DNA from: CATQHB01 sp965262595
GTDB taxonomy: Bacteria; Chloroflexota; Dehalococcoidia; Lucifugimonadales; UBA3495
Direction: 5' to 3'
DNA: 64,000 bases
NCBI GenBank assembly: GCA_965262595.1
Contig: OZ253548.1
Location: 2,170,001-2,234,000, forward strand
Shown: one piece after another, positions 1 through 12,000 of the stretch
Numbering within the stretch: position 1 is the first letter of the stretch
Layout: each line of letters begins with the position of its first letter
The notes under the pieces: generated by a model
Told to the model about the DNA's origin: nothing
The model's input: the letters and a program-made list of their open reading frames with translations, nothing else
Databases searched by the model: none
Made by a program: the position numbers and the translations under genes

Positions 1-67
1 CCAAACTCCTTTATCCAAGTTCTATAACGTCAAGTATAACAGTTACCATCAGGGAGGCAAGGCCCAA

Positions 68-646
68 ATGTCAGCAGATAGCCAAGTTTCTCTCAACGCA
101 CCGACCAATGAAGAGCCGGGACAGACCCCCGAGCAACCCCCCAGAAATAGAAAGGCGCAGGTGATGCGTGTGGATATAGACCCCGCTCCCAGCCTGAATG
201 AAGGCCCAGTGCCGGCACAGGAATCGACACAAAAATTCCTGGAACTGGAATACGCGGAGATAGGCCCCCTGCTCCGGGACCTGCGGGGCCGGCTGTCGCT
301 ACGCCAACTGGAAGAGGCAACCGGCATCACCTACTCGTATCTCTCAAACATCGAGCGGGGCAACCGGCGGCCCGGCCTCAAGATCCTCTCGAAGCTGGCC
401 GCCTACCACGACGTTCCCATGAGAGACCTGCTGGACGCCGCCGGCTACCCGCCGGAGCCGTCGGAGGACGGAAGGCACACCACCAGAGACATCCAGCGCA
501 GTTTCCGCTTCGTGATGGACGACCCGGAGCTGGATGTATTCGAAAAGCCCTCCGAGGTTGCGCCCATCGACCTGAAGCGGTACCTCGTCCAACTCTATGA
601 GCACTACACCGGCAGGAAACTCCTGGACCGGGAGCGAAACGCATGA
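68..646 (+). CDS. XRE-family helix-turn-helix regulator
   Basis: A 192-aa protein with a Pro/Glu-rich, probably disordered N-terminus (about 1-60). A Cro/CI-type HTH follows at about 68-125, with the core LSLRQLEEATGITYSYLSNI and then ERGNRRPG. The C-terminal third is acidic and helical and matches no family I know. A ribosome-binding site (GGGAGG) lies about 11 nt before the ATG. The stop overlaps the ATG of the serine recombinase (ATGA at 643-646), so the two are translationally coupled. By family it should bind DNA and repress or activate; by context it probably controls the recombinase. This arrangement is common in integrative elements. The domain call is secure; the target is inferred. 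Confidence 0.85.
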   Translation: MSADSQVSLNAPTNEEPGQTPEQPPRNRKAQVMRVDIDPAPSLNEGPVPAQESTQKFLELEYAEIGPLLRDLRGRLSLRQLEEATGITYSYLSNIERGNRRPGLKILSKLAAYHDVPMRDLLDAAGYPPEPSEDGRHTTRDIQRSFRFVMDDPELDVFEKPSEVAPIDLKRYLVQLYEHYTGRKLLDRERNA

Positions 647-2265
647 CCAACCGACAGGAACTTCGTCCCGAATTTTTCTATGGCCGGGTATCCACCGACG
701 GCCAGGACCGGGAACTCACCATCGGAGAGCAGAAGCAACACGCCAACGAGCAGGCACCAAGAGAGGGGTACCGGTTCATCCAGGAATTCGAGGAGGTCAA
801 GTCCGCGGCGACAGATAAGCGACCGGCGTTCTTGGAGATGGTGAGCCTGGCCATATCGCCCAGGCATCCAGAAGAAGCGATCTTCTTCCACGACCTGTCG
901 CGGGCCTTCAGGAACGACGAAGACTTCTACAACTACCGCAGGATGCTAAGGGAAGCAAACGTGAAGATCTTCACCTATGAGGATGGCGAGCTCAAATAAG
1001 ATGACCAGAGCCAGCTCGTGTTCGGCTTCAAGTCCCTGATGAACTCCCAGGTCCCGCGCAAGACGGCACGGGAGGCCCGGCGCGGGCAGTTCGAGGCCAC
1101 CAGGCGCGGCTTCTACATCGGGCCAGGGGTCTTCGGATACGAGAAATACAAGGTGATGGACGGGGGAGTGGAACACACGAAGCTCCGACCCCATCCGACC
1201 CAGTGGGAACATCTCCTATCAATGTTCAGGATGGCCCTGGAGAACCACGGCGGCCGTCGAATAGCGGGGCACCTGAACAGCCTGGGTGTGAAGACCATCA
1301 ATGGCAACGATTGGATCGAATCGACCGTGACGAGCGTCCTGAGAAACCCCGCCTGCCGGGGCAAGACCCACCGGGGCGAAAAATCAAAGTCACCATACTT
1401 GGACCGGTCGGAGCAGGTATTCTGCGAGAATGCCCACGAGGCCGCAGTCAGCGAGGAGAAATACCAGACCATCGAGCGCCTCATCAAGCTCAGGACCACC
1501 AACCCTGGGGGGCCACGGGCCCATTCCAGTCCGAACCCCCTCAGCGACCACGTAAAATGCGGGCTATGCGGGTCGAACATGACCCTGAACCGGACCAAGG
1601 GAATCACAAACCTGACCTGCTCCAATAAGCGCAAGAATGGGGCAGGAGCGTGTCCAGCCAGGAACACGCGACTGGACATCCTGATGCCCCGGGTCGTGGC
1701 CGCCCTCCTGGAACGGATACTCACGAAGGAGACACTGCGCCAACAGGTGGACCTGGTTGCGGAGACCAACCGGGAGTTCCTTGTGGAACAGCAGACGGCC
1801 AGGGAGACCATCGAGAGGAATATCGAAGGCACCAGGAAGCAGATAAGCAACTTGGTAGATGCCATCGAGGGCAGGGGTGGAAACCCACGGATTTACGAGC
1901 GCCTTGACGAACGCGAGAGCGACCTGAAGCAGCTCACCGTCCAACTCGAAGGTCTCGACGAGAAACTCTCGGGCCATCTGGAGTTCCTGAACGCCCCAGA
2001 GAGGATAGTGTCCTGCGCCCTGGACCTGCGAACCTACATCGAGTCGGAGGACCCGGAAGTAGCCCGCATGTTCATCCTCTCCTTCGTCAAGAGAGTTGAG
2101 GTGCTGGGGACGAAGGCCATCATCCACTACACGATGCCGCTGCCGCATGACGTGACGGGTGAAAACAAGACAACTGACACTGTGAAGATGGCGAAGAACG
2201 GCGACCGCCGAGAAAGTTGGCTTTCACCCAGTCCCGTCCCCGCGCTTGCGGGGGAACCATTATAG
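643..2265 (+). pseudogene. Large serine recombinase interrupted by an in-frame stop
   Basis: The resolvase N-terminal domain is at 643-996, with the catalytic serine in YGRVSTDGQD and the helix FHDLSRAFRNDEDF. An in-frame TAA at 997-999 interrupts it. The same frame continues with DDQSQLVFGFK and stays open to 2265. That part holds the recombinase domain (GPGVFGYEKYK), a zinc ribbon (CGLCGSN about 40 residues before CPAR) and a C-terminal coiled coil (about 1750-1990). Without the stop the protein would be about 540 aa, normal for a large serine integrase. The last ten codons are the terminal CRISPR repeat (SPVPALAGEP), so the natural 3' end may have been replaced. A GTG at 1018 could restart translation, but the product would lack the catalytic serine. 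The stop is a substitution rather than a frameshift. It is either decay or a base-call error. Confidence 0.85.
2231..2258 (-). repeat. Degenerate terminal (trailer-end) CRISPR repeat
   Basis: This copy starts GTCCCGTCCCC where the consensus has GGTCTATCCCC; the remaining 17 bases match. It keeps the 61-bp register with the next repeat (2292). Decay of the leader-distal repeat is usual in CRISPR arrays and supports the array polarity. It also forms the last codons of the serine recombinase reading frame. Confidence 0.9.
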
Positions 2266-5200
2266 AGAACGTTGGGAACAAACAGGATGGGGGTCTATCC
2301 CCGCGCTTGCGGGGGAACCGCGCAGGAGCAAAGCGGGATCATCTCCAGATCCGGTCTATCCCCGCGCTTGCGGGGGAACCGCCGTGTCGGTGACCGGCAA
2401 GAGCCAGACCGGGGGTCTATCCCCGCGCTTGCGGGGGAACCCCGCAGGTGACACTCTCGCTGCCGTGCCGGGCGGGTCTATCCCCGCGCTTGCGGGGGAA
2501 CCCAGAACCTGGCAGGGAACACCTGGTACTGGGAGGGTCTATCCCCGCGCTTGCGGGGGAACCGCGTGGGCCAGGATCGTCAGTAGGGCCATTCGGGGTC
2601 TATCCCCGCGCTTGCGGGGGAACCTGAAACGTTGTGGATGCTCAATGCAACCGACGGGGTCTATCCCCGCGCTTGCGGGGGAACCGCCACTGCCACCGCC
2701 GCCCATACCTGGGTCACCGGTCTATCCCCGCGCTTGCGGGGGAACCCGAATCCGCGTCGACCGGGATTGACGCCATTGGGGTCTATCCCCGCGCTTGCGG
2801 GGGAACCCAACCCTACCCTATCGCAGTCGGAACGGGACGCGGTCTATCCCCGCGCTTGCGGGGGAACCTGGCGGTGGAGCATCGGGTGGGAGACCTGATG
2901 GGGTCTATCCCCGCGCTTGCGGGGGAACCTCGGTCTCGTGATCCACGCAATTCGGGTCCGGCGGTCTATCCCCGAGCTTGCGGGGGAACCTTCCGCATAT
3001 CCGACTCGCTACAGGGTAGCGGGGGTCTATCCCCGCGCTTGCGGGGGAACCGCCACTGCCACCGCCGCCCATACCTGGGTCACCGGTCTATCCCCGCGCT
3101 TGCGGGGGAACCGAGCCGGGCCAGCAGGCTTAAAGGCATACTTAAGGTCTATCCCCGCGCTTGCGGGGGAACCTCCTTCACCTTGGTGGTGGCTGATTTG
3201 GCGGGCGGTCTATCCCCGCGCTTGCGGGGGAACCGCTCCGGTATCGGTTCGCTCCACCCACTCCTCGGGTCTATCCCCGCGCTTGCGGGGGAACCGCAGG
3301 TATGGGTACAAGCCCCGCCGCCCCCACGGGTCTATCCCCGCGCTTGCGGGGGAACCACAGACAGGGCCACCGTGATTACTAAGTTAGAAGGTCTATCCCC
3401 GCGCTTGCGGGGGAACCCCCCGTGCGCTCCCTAACGCCAACGTGGTCACCGGTCTATCCCCGCGCTTGCGGGGGAACCTCCGCCGCCCGGACGGAAATGG
3501 TCCCTGGACAAGGTCTATCCCCGCGCTTGCGGGGGAACCCTATCTGTGACATCATCCACCGTACCTGTGTGTGGTCTATCCCCGCGCTTGCGGGGGAACC
3601 GAAGTGCTGCTAGGAATGGACACAAGTATATAAGGTCTATCCCCGCGCTTGCGGGGGAACCGAAATGAAAACCACCAAAGCACGGTGCCTGCTGGGTCTA
3701 TCCCCGCGCTTGCGGGGGAACCTGGCGCGATCAACGGAACGCCGACTCCCTACAGGGTCTATCCCCGCGCTTGCGGGGGAACCCTTGACCCACCCCACGC
3801 TGACCGAGGCAACTGGGGTCTATCCCCGCGCTTGCGGGGGAACCTCGGGAGTGTCTCCCGCACCTTCCGCCCGGTAGGGTCTATCCCCGCGCTTGCGGGG
3901 GAACCGCTTGCCCTTCTTGCTGCGCTGAGCCACCGACGGGTCTATCCCCGCGCTTGCGGGGGAACCGGGCGTCCGGCGTATCCCATTTGGCGTGCGCCGG
4001 GTCTATCCCCGCGCTTGCGGGGGAACCGGCGATGTTGGGATTGACCAGACTGACCGGATGGGTCTATCCCCGCGCTTGCGGGGGAACCGCCGGGCCGCCG
4101 CCCGGTACGCCGTCCGAATAGGGTCTATCCCCGCGCTTGCGGGGGAACCTAAACGTCCCTGAAAGCCGATCCGCCCGTAACGGGTCTATCCCCGCGCTTG
4201 CGGGGGAACCCTCAGCAGCGGAGCCACGCTGGAAGAGGCTGGGGGTCTATCCCCGCGCTTGCGGGGGAACCCCCGGCTATGTCAAACGGTGGAAGCGGAC
4301 CAAGGTCTATCCCCGCGCTTGCGGGGGAACCAGATCCGCGCTGGACAGAGATCCCAAGGCGCACGGTCTATCCCCGCGCTTGCGGGGGAACCTCACTGAA
4401 GCTGGAATCGTCCTGGCCGGTGTATGGTCTATCCCCGCGCTTGCGGGGGAACCGCCGTCAGCGTTGACGATGGTGATGATGTGGGCGGTCTATCCCCGCG
4501 CTTGCGGGGGAACCTACTTTGAGCAGGGGTGGTTGCGGCGGTAAAAGGGTCTATCCCCGCGCTTGCGGGGGAACCATTATTCAGGAGAAGAAAGGTTTCG
4601 GAAAACGCGGTCTATCCCCGCGCTTGCGGGGGAACCGAGCTAAAGTCGCAGTGGACGCCACCAGCCCGCGGTCTATCCCCGCGCTTGCGGGGGAACCAAC
4701 CCTGTTTTATCTCCGGCGATAATCCAGTCGGGTCTATCCCCGCGCTTGCGGGGGAACCGATATCCCCAAGCGCGCCGCTTCCAGCTTGACAGGTCTATCC
4801 CCGCGCTTGCGGGGGAACCCGAGCGGCCGCCAACGAATGGGCATCCCACCACGGTCTATCCCCGCGCTTGCGGGGGAACCGGACTGTTCCCATTCAAAGA
4901 AATGGCTAAACCGGGTCTATCCCCGCGCTTGCGGGGGAACCGCTTTGTGGGGTCGGCAAGGTAAGCAAGAGATAGGTCTATCCCCGCGCTTGCGGGGGAA
5001 CCGTGTGTAAGTCTATAATCGCCTGGTGACGGACGGGTCTATCCCCGCGCTTGCGGGGGAACCGCCCTCTTCTCCCATACGGCGTCAACTTCGGCGGGTC
5101 TATCCCCGCGCTTGCGGGGGAACCCAATACTCGAATCTGCTGGTGACCATTCCCCGCGGTCTATCCCCGCGCTTGCGGGGGAACCCGCATCGGTTGACCT

Positions 5201-8200
5201 CTCAAATCATTAAGGATTGGTCTATCCCCGCGCTTGCGGGGGAACCAGACTGATAGGGTGGGTTTCCGTTCCGACATTCGGTCTATCCCCGCGCTTGCGG
5301 GGGAACCATCGGGGCAGAGTAGGTGACTGGTAGGCCAAGGCGGTCTATCCCCGCGCTTGCGGGGGAACCGCCCCCTACCCGATTTCGGTTACTTTGAATA
5401 TCAGGTCTATCCCCGCGCTTGCGGGGGAACCTTACTAACCGTTACCCGCTTGTAGAGGCAAGGAGGTCTATCCCCGCGCTTGCGGGGGAACCTTGCAGTA
5501 GTCGCACATCTCGCCGTCCGAGCAGGGTCTATCCCCGCGCTTGCGGGGGAACCAATGTTTCCGACGTGGTGACCGATGCCCTGAACGGTCTATCCCCGCG
5601 CTTGCGGGGGAACCTCCATAACCGGGACCGAGGAGATGTTTGACGGAGGTCTATCCCCGCGCTTGCGGGGGAACCCAGACGGGGCAGAAGCAGCCGTCGG
5701 CGTCCCCCGGTCTATCCCCGCGCTTGCGGGGGAACCCGCCGCTAGTCTTGATTGAAAGGCCGTCGGGACGGTCTATCCCCGCGCTTGCGGGGGAACCACC
5801 ATACGAGTATATATCCTGGGCTGCTCGTACGGTCTATCCCCGCGCTTGCGGGGGAACCATCCTGGGCCGCCGTTCCCGAAGACTCATAGAAGGTCTATCC
5901 CCGCGCTTGCGGGGGAACCATCGTCAAGATAGCTATATAGCACCTGGCTGGAGGTCTATCCCCGCGCTTGCGGGGGAACCCCGTCTACGTGATATGTCAC
6001 TCGTTGGTTTGGGGGTCTATCCCCGCGCTTGCGGGGGAACCTCAGTTCCTTCAGATTCGCCACTGTCTCGTCCGGGTCTATCCCCGCGCTTGCGGGGGAA
6101 CCGCGTAGGGCCTCTAAAATCTCTGACATTAGGCCGGTCTATCCCCGCGCTTGCGGGGGAACCACACCGGGAGTGACTGGCCCCTCGACAGGGGCAGGTC
6201 TATCCCCGCGCTTGCGGGGGAACCTCCGATGGTACGCTGAAACCCGCTGTCGGGTCAGGTCTATCCCCGCGCTTGCGGGGGAACCGCGAATTCTACCCCG
6301 ATACCCTGGTCCCTCTCTGGTCTATCCCCGCGCTTGCGGGGGAACCCGTTCCGAACGCTGGGGGATAACGGCAGGTAGCGGTCTATCCCCGCGCTTGCGG
6401 GGGAACCCCCTGTAGCGAGTCGGATATGCGGAAGGTCGGGGGTCTATCCCCGCGCTTGCGGGGGAACCATGTTGGAGGCGGCGCCCTTGCCGGTTTCGCC
6501 CGGTCTATCCCCGCGCTTGCGGGGGAACCTCGAACCCTCCACGATTCATATAATGACTGCGAGGTCTATCCCCGCGCTTGCGGGGGAACCCGCACCGGCA
6601 AGTCCGTATGAAGTGATTAAAGCGGTCTATCCCCGCGCTTGCGGGGGAACCACAGTTGTCCACCTGGTCACGCTCAATGTCATCGGTCTATCCCCGCGCT
6701 TGCGGGGGAACCCCAAATCATAGTCGACATCACCGCCGATATCTCGGTCTATCCCCGCGCTTGCGGGGGAACCCCAACCAATTGCCATAAATACCACATT
6801 CGCTGGGGTCTATCCCCGCGCTTGCGGGGGAACCTGGTTATCTCCGCCCCGCTGAACCTTGCCATCGGGTCTATCCCCGCGCTTGCGGGGGAACCGACGC
6901 CGGACTCGGCGCCTACTGGCAAATCAACGGTCTATCCCCGCGCTTGCGGGGGAACCACCACCCGAACAGGATTACCACCGACATTTTCAGGTCTATCCCC
7001 GCGCTTGCGGGGGAACCGGGCGTGTCTTCGTCTTCATCCTCCTCGTCGTCGGTCTATCCCCGCGCTTGCGGGGGAACCCCCGCAACGGCTCAGCCGCCCT
7101 CCAGCAGCTAGGGTCTATCCCCGCGCTTGCGGGGGAACCGGTCTTGGTCTCAGCCGCGCTGGTAACCCTGGCGGTCTATCCCCGCGCTTGCGGGGGAACC
7201 CAGTTAACCCCTGGGGTTCTGCTATCACCGAGGGGTCTATCCCCGCGCTTGCGGGGGAACCACCGGTGTCACATCCCCACTCTGGGTAGCTGGGGGTCTA
7301 TCCCCGCGCTTGCGGGGGAACCCGTATCAACGGGCGGCTTTGCTCTTCCCAACGCGGTCTATCCCCGCGCTTGCGGGGGAACCTGACTATGGCAGTACCG
7401 GTGACTCGGTCCAACCGGTCTATCCCCGCGCTTGCGGGGGAACCATCGACTTTGTCGCGCTGGACGCCAACGTAGGCGGTCTATCCCCGCGCTTGCGGGG
7501 GAACCCGAATCCGCATCCTCCGGGATTGATGCCATTGGGGTCTATCCCCGCGCTTGCGGGGGAACCCATCGTGGAGCATCGAGGTATGCCCTTCCCAGAG
7601 GTCTATCCCCGCGCTTGCGGGGGAACCTCATCCTGCCTTCCAGACCCCATATATTCCTGAGGTCTATCCCCGCGCTTGCGGGGGAACCACCGAGAGTGAC
7701 CGTGAACACCATCCCCCCGCGGGTCTATCCCCGCGCTTGCGGGGGAACCCGCCTTGTCCGGCTGGACGCCTACCCAGATAGGGGTCTATCCCCGCGCTTG
7801 CGGGGGAACCCAACCCTGGACACCGAATACCGCATATCGCCAGGGTCTATCCCCGCGCTTGCGGGGGAACCCGACAAAACATCCCACTGCCCAAGTCCGC
7901 TAGCGGTCTATCCCCGCGCTTGCGGGGGAACCACCGTGAAGATATTGGCCCAAGAATTATTCGGGGGTCTATCCCCGCGCTTGCGGGGGAACCTCCGTCC
8001 GCAACCCTGGGCACCGAACCCCGCAAAGGTCTATCCCCGCGCTTGCGGGGGAACCTGCCTGAAGATACGACCCGGACCCCAATCACAGGGTCTATCCCCG
8101 CGCTTGCGGGGGAACCACAGAACGGAGGCGGTTCTGACCTGGTGGTCAAGGTCTATCCCCGCGCTTGCGGGGGAACCCGCAACCCAGACCCTGACAAGTG

Positions 8201-8881
8201 ACCTAATCCAGGTCTATCCCCGCGCTTGCGGGGGAACCGCCGCATCTGCCAGCCGCTTGTTCCTCGTGATGGGTCTATCCCCGCGCTTGCGGGGGAACCA
8301 TCGGCGCTATACGTTAACTCCCGATTCAAGGGGGTCTATCCCCGCGCTTGCGGGGGAACCTAGACCAGCGGTGGCTGTTGACGCTGGGGAAGAGGTCTAT
8401 CCCCGCGCTTGCGGGGGAACCTTTCAATACGAGAGGACCGGGAGTGCTCCCGACGGTCTATCCCCGCGCTTGCGGGGGAACCCGTACCTGGGTCGCCCTT
8501 ATCCCCCTTATCCCCGGTCTATCCCCGCGCTTGCGGGGGAACCCTTCACCATCTCGAGATATTCAATAACTCGTACGGTCTATCCCCGCGCTTGCGGGGG
8601 AACCTTCATACCCCCCCGTTTCGGACGCGCCCTCGACGGTCTATCCCCGCGCTTGCGGGGGAACCCATCGTGGAGCATCGAAGTATGGCCTTCCCAGAGG
8701 TCTATCCCCGCGCTTGCGGGGGAACCACTTACGGACGGCTGGCTATCCCTCCGGAGGAAGGTCTATCCCCGCGCTTGCGGGGGAACCTTGCGCTAGCCGG
8801 TGCTGCCATTCGAAATCTCCGGTCTATCCCCGCGCTTGCGGGGGAACCTCGATGTCGCTTTGCTTCCATCATCGCCCAGCA

Positions 8882-9031
8882 GGTCTATCCCCGCGCTTGC
8901 GGGGTAACCGGGTGGCAGTGGAGGTGCGGATACAGTTGCACGGGTCTATCCCCGCGCTTGCGGGGTAACCGATAACCCCGCGGGTCTATCGCCCTCGGAA
9001 CCAGGTCTATCCCCGCGCTTGCGGGGTAACC
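8882..9031 (-). repeat. Run of three variant repeats around a repeat-like spacer
   Basis: Repeats at 8882, 8943 and 9004 all end GGGGTAACC instead of GGGGGAACC; repeats on both sides are consensus. The spacer at 8971-9003 contains GGTCTATCGCCCTCGGAACC, which looks like a 20-nt internally shortened copy of the repeat itself. Confidence 0.85.
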
Positions 9032-12000
9032 CCAGTCGGTCAGCTCCGGGGTCGGCGATTGGTGGGTCTATCCCCGCGCTTGCGGGGGAACCTCAACACG
9101 GTGTGGGAGTAGTCCAATGGAAAACGGTCTATCCCCGCGCTTGCGGGGGAACCCGTAGTTCCAGCTTGGTGATCGTAGTCGCTACAGGTCTATCCCCGCG
9201 CTTGCGGGGGAACCCACCAATACAGACCGGCTTTGTTCAGCAGTATGGGTCTATCCCCGCGCTTGCGGGGGAACCAGACGCTACCCAGGGCGGCGTTGTG
9301 TTTCTCTCGGTCTATCCCCGCGCTTGCGGGGGAACCATACTCTTTGGTGACCACCAACCGCCCCAGCGGGGTCTATCCCCGCGCTTGCGGGGGAACCTGT
9401 CCAGCACTCCATTTGGGAACGCCGGGTATCGGTCTATCCCCGCGCTTGCGGGGGAACCGGCTTTCGTCCGGCTCATATAGCTCAGCCCGCAGGTCTATCC
9501 CCGCGCTTGCGGGGGAACCCCTCCGGGGAGTAGCCGTGTCGGACTAGCCGCCGGTCTATCCCCGCGCTTGCGGGGGAACCGAGACCTGGTCATAGGAACC
9601 ATCCTCTTTCGCCGGTCTATCCCCGCGCTTGCGGGGGAACCGTGGTTATAGCCGCCGGAAACCGGGATATTCTGGGTCTATCCCCGCGCTTGCGGGGGAA
9701 CCACGACCGAGGGCCAGGGCTGGGATATGGACGGCGGTCTATCCCCGCGCTTGCGGGGGAACCCCTTGGCTACCTTGGATGCCTTGGCTACCCTGGGGTC
9801 TATCCCCGCGCTTGCGGGGGAACCTTCAGTAGGCAGTTTCTTCCCTTGCAGGCTATCGGTCTATCCCCGCGCTTGCGGGGGAACCAATACAACAATCCTT
9901 ACAGTGGCGACAATCAGCGGTCTATCCCCGCGCTTGCGGGGGAACCATACCCCGGACAACCCAGAATCCACCGACGAACGGTCTATCCCCGCGCTTGCGG
10001 GGGAACCGTATCCTTGATTGTCGGGAAGGTCGGCGGAACCGGTCTATCCCCGCGCTTGCGGGGGAACCTCCCTGAACTCATAGAGGAAACTTTCGGCGAT
10101 GGGTCTATCCCCGCGCTTGCGGGGGAACCCCCCGCCCGTTGCGCCCCCGGTGGCCCCGCCCGGGTCTATCCCCGCGCTTGCGGGGGAACCTTGCCGTTGC
10201 CGGGGCCGTCACAGCAACGGCCGGGTCTATCCCCGCGCTTGCGGGGGAACCGTGACTGCTTCGAAAGCTGGGTGCGTTCCTGGCGGTCTATCCCCGCGCT
10301 TGCGGGGGAACCGGACCAAGACCAATGGAATTACAGAATCAGAAAGGGTCTATCCCCGCGCTTGCGGGGGAACCCCTGTTCCTGTCGGCCCGGGCCGTCA
10401 TCCCCAGGGTCTATCCCCGCGCTTGCGGGGGAACCTGGTGCAGGGGAATCCCCGTTTCACTCTCAAAGGGTCTATCCCCGCGCTTGCGGGGGAACCTATA
10501 CCCTCTTAAATATAATAGCGGGAGTCGCGGGTCTATCCCCGCGCTTGCGGGGGAACCTCCAGAGTAAGCATTCGGTCAGTTAAGGTCAGAGGTCTATCCC
10601 CGCGCTTGCGGGGGAACCGGATTTACGCCGGTTCTCAAGGGGCCGGAACAGGGTCTATCCCCGCGCTTGCGGGGGAACCTAAGCACCATCCCGCCGCGTT
10701 CGACCGGGCGTGGGTCTATCCCCGCGCTTGCGGGGGAACCCAGACCTTGAGGTAGAAGCCTATAAACGGTCAGGGTCTATCCCCGCGCTTGCGGGGGAAC
10801 CGCATCCGCATTCCGAGGAGTCGGTGCACTGTAAGGTCTATCCCCGCGCTTGCGGGGGAACCCCCTGACGTTCTAGCGGCCCAGGATATGTATTCGGTCT
10901 ATCCCCGCGCTTGCGGGGGAACCCTGCGGTGGAGAGGGAATGGATAACGATCACTCGGGTCTATCCTCGCGCTTGCGGGGGAACCCATCGTGGAGCATCG
11001 AGGTATGGCCTTCCCAGAGGTCTATCCCCGCGCTTGCGGGGGAACCGTGCTCTACCAACAGGATGGACCAGCAGCCCAAGGTCTATCCCCGCGCTTGCGG
11101 GGGAACCTTAATCTGCGGCGGCCTATTGGGAGTCGGGTACGGTCTATCCCCGCGCTTGCGGGGGAACCTGGCTGCCGCCCAGCAGCAGCAGCAGGCCTAC
11201 CGGTCTATCCCCGCGCTTGCGGGGGAACCTGGAGGAACATCGGGGACAGCTTGCCTTGCAGCGGTCTATCCCCGCGCTTGCGGGGGAACCTGGGACGGAG
11301 CAGGGGAATGACGTTGGTCATTAGGTCTATCCCCGCGCTTGCGGGGGAACCCCATCAACGAAAGCACTGGCCTGTCCCTGGACAGGTCTATCCCCGCGCT
11401 TGCGGGGGAACCTCCTGCTCGTCCTTCGGTGTGGTCATTTGCTGAGGTCTATCCCCGCGCTTGCGGGGGAACCGGTTGTTTGATGCCCAGGGCTGGAAGG
11501 CTAAAAGGTCTATCCCCGCGCTTGCGGGGGAACCTATCACGTGGACGGACGCCCAGCCTGGATGCGGGGTCTATCCCCGCGCTTGCGGGGGAACCGACCT
11601 GAAACACAGTGTGACGCTTTCCCCTACCGGTCTATCCCCGCGCTTGCGGGGGAACCGTGACAAAAGACCGGGGGCGCGTCCTTAACGAAGGTCTATCCCC
11701 GCGCTTGCGGGGGAACCCAACGTCTTCAGAAATTCATCTTTATCTTCCAGGGTCTATCCCCGCGCTTGCGGGGGAACCAGTGAAATCACTATCTGCCGCT
11801 AGTCGGTCGGCGGTCTATCCCCGCGCTTGCGGGGGAACCGACAAGACTCATCCGAGGCCCGTTGGAGTATAGGGTCTATCCCCGCGCTTGCGGGGGAACC
11901 TGGGCGTCCGTCCTGCCCAAGCGTAGGTGTACGGGTCTATCCCCGCGCTTGCGGGGGAACCACGGCGACCAAGCCACAGTGAACGTTCGTACAGGGTCTA

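Noticed and set aside
2200..2292. Leader at the low-coordinate end of the array
   Set aside because: The repeat here is degenerate, the flank is recombinase coding sequence, and the repeat sense and the position of cas1-cas2 place the leader near 18000.
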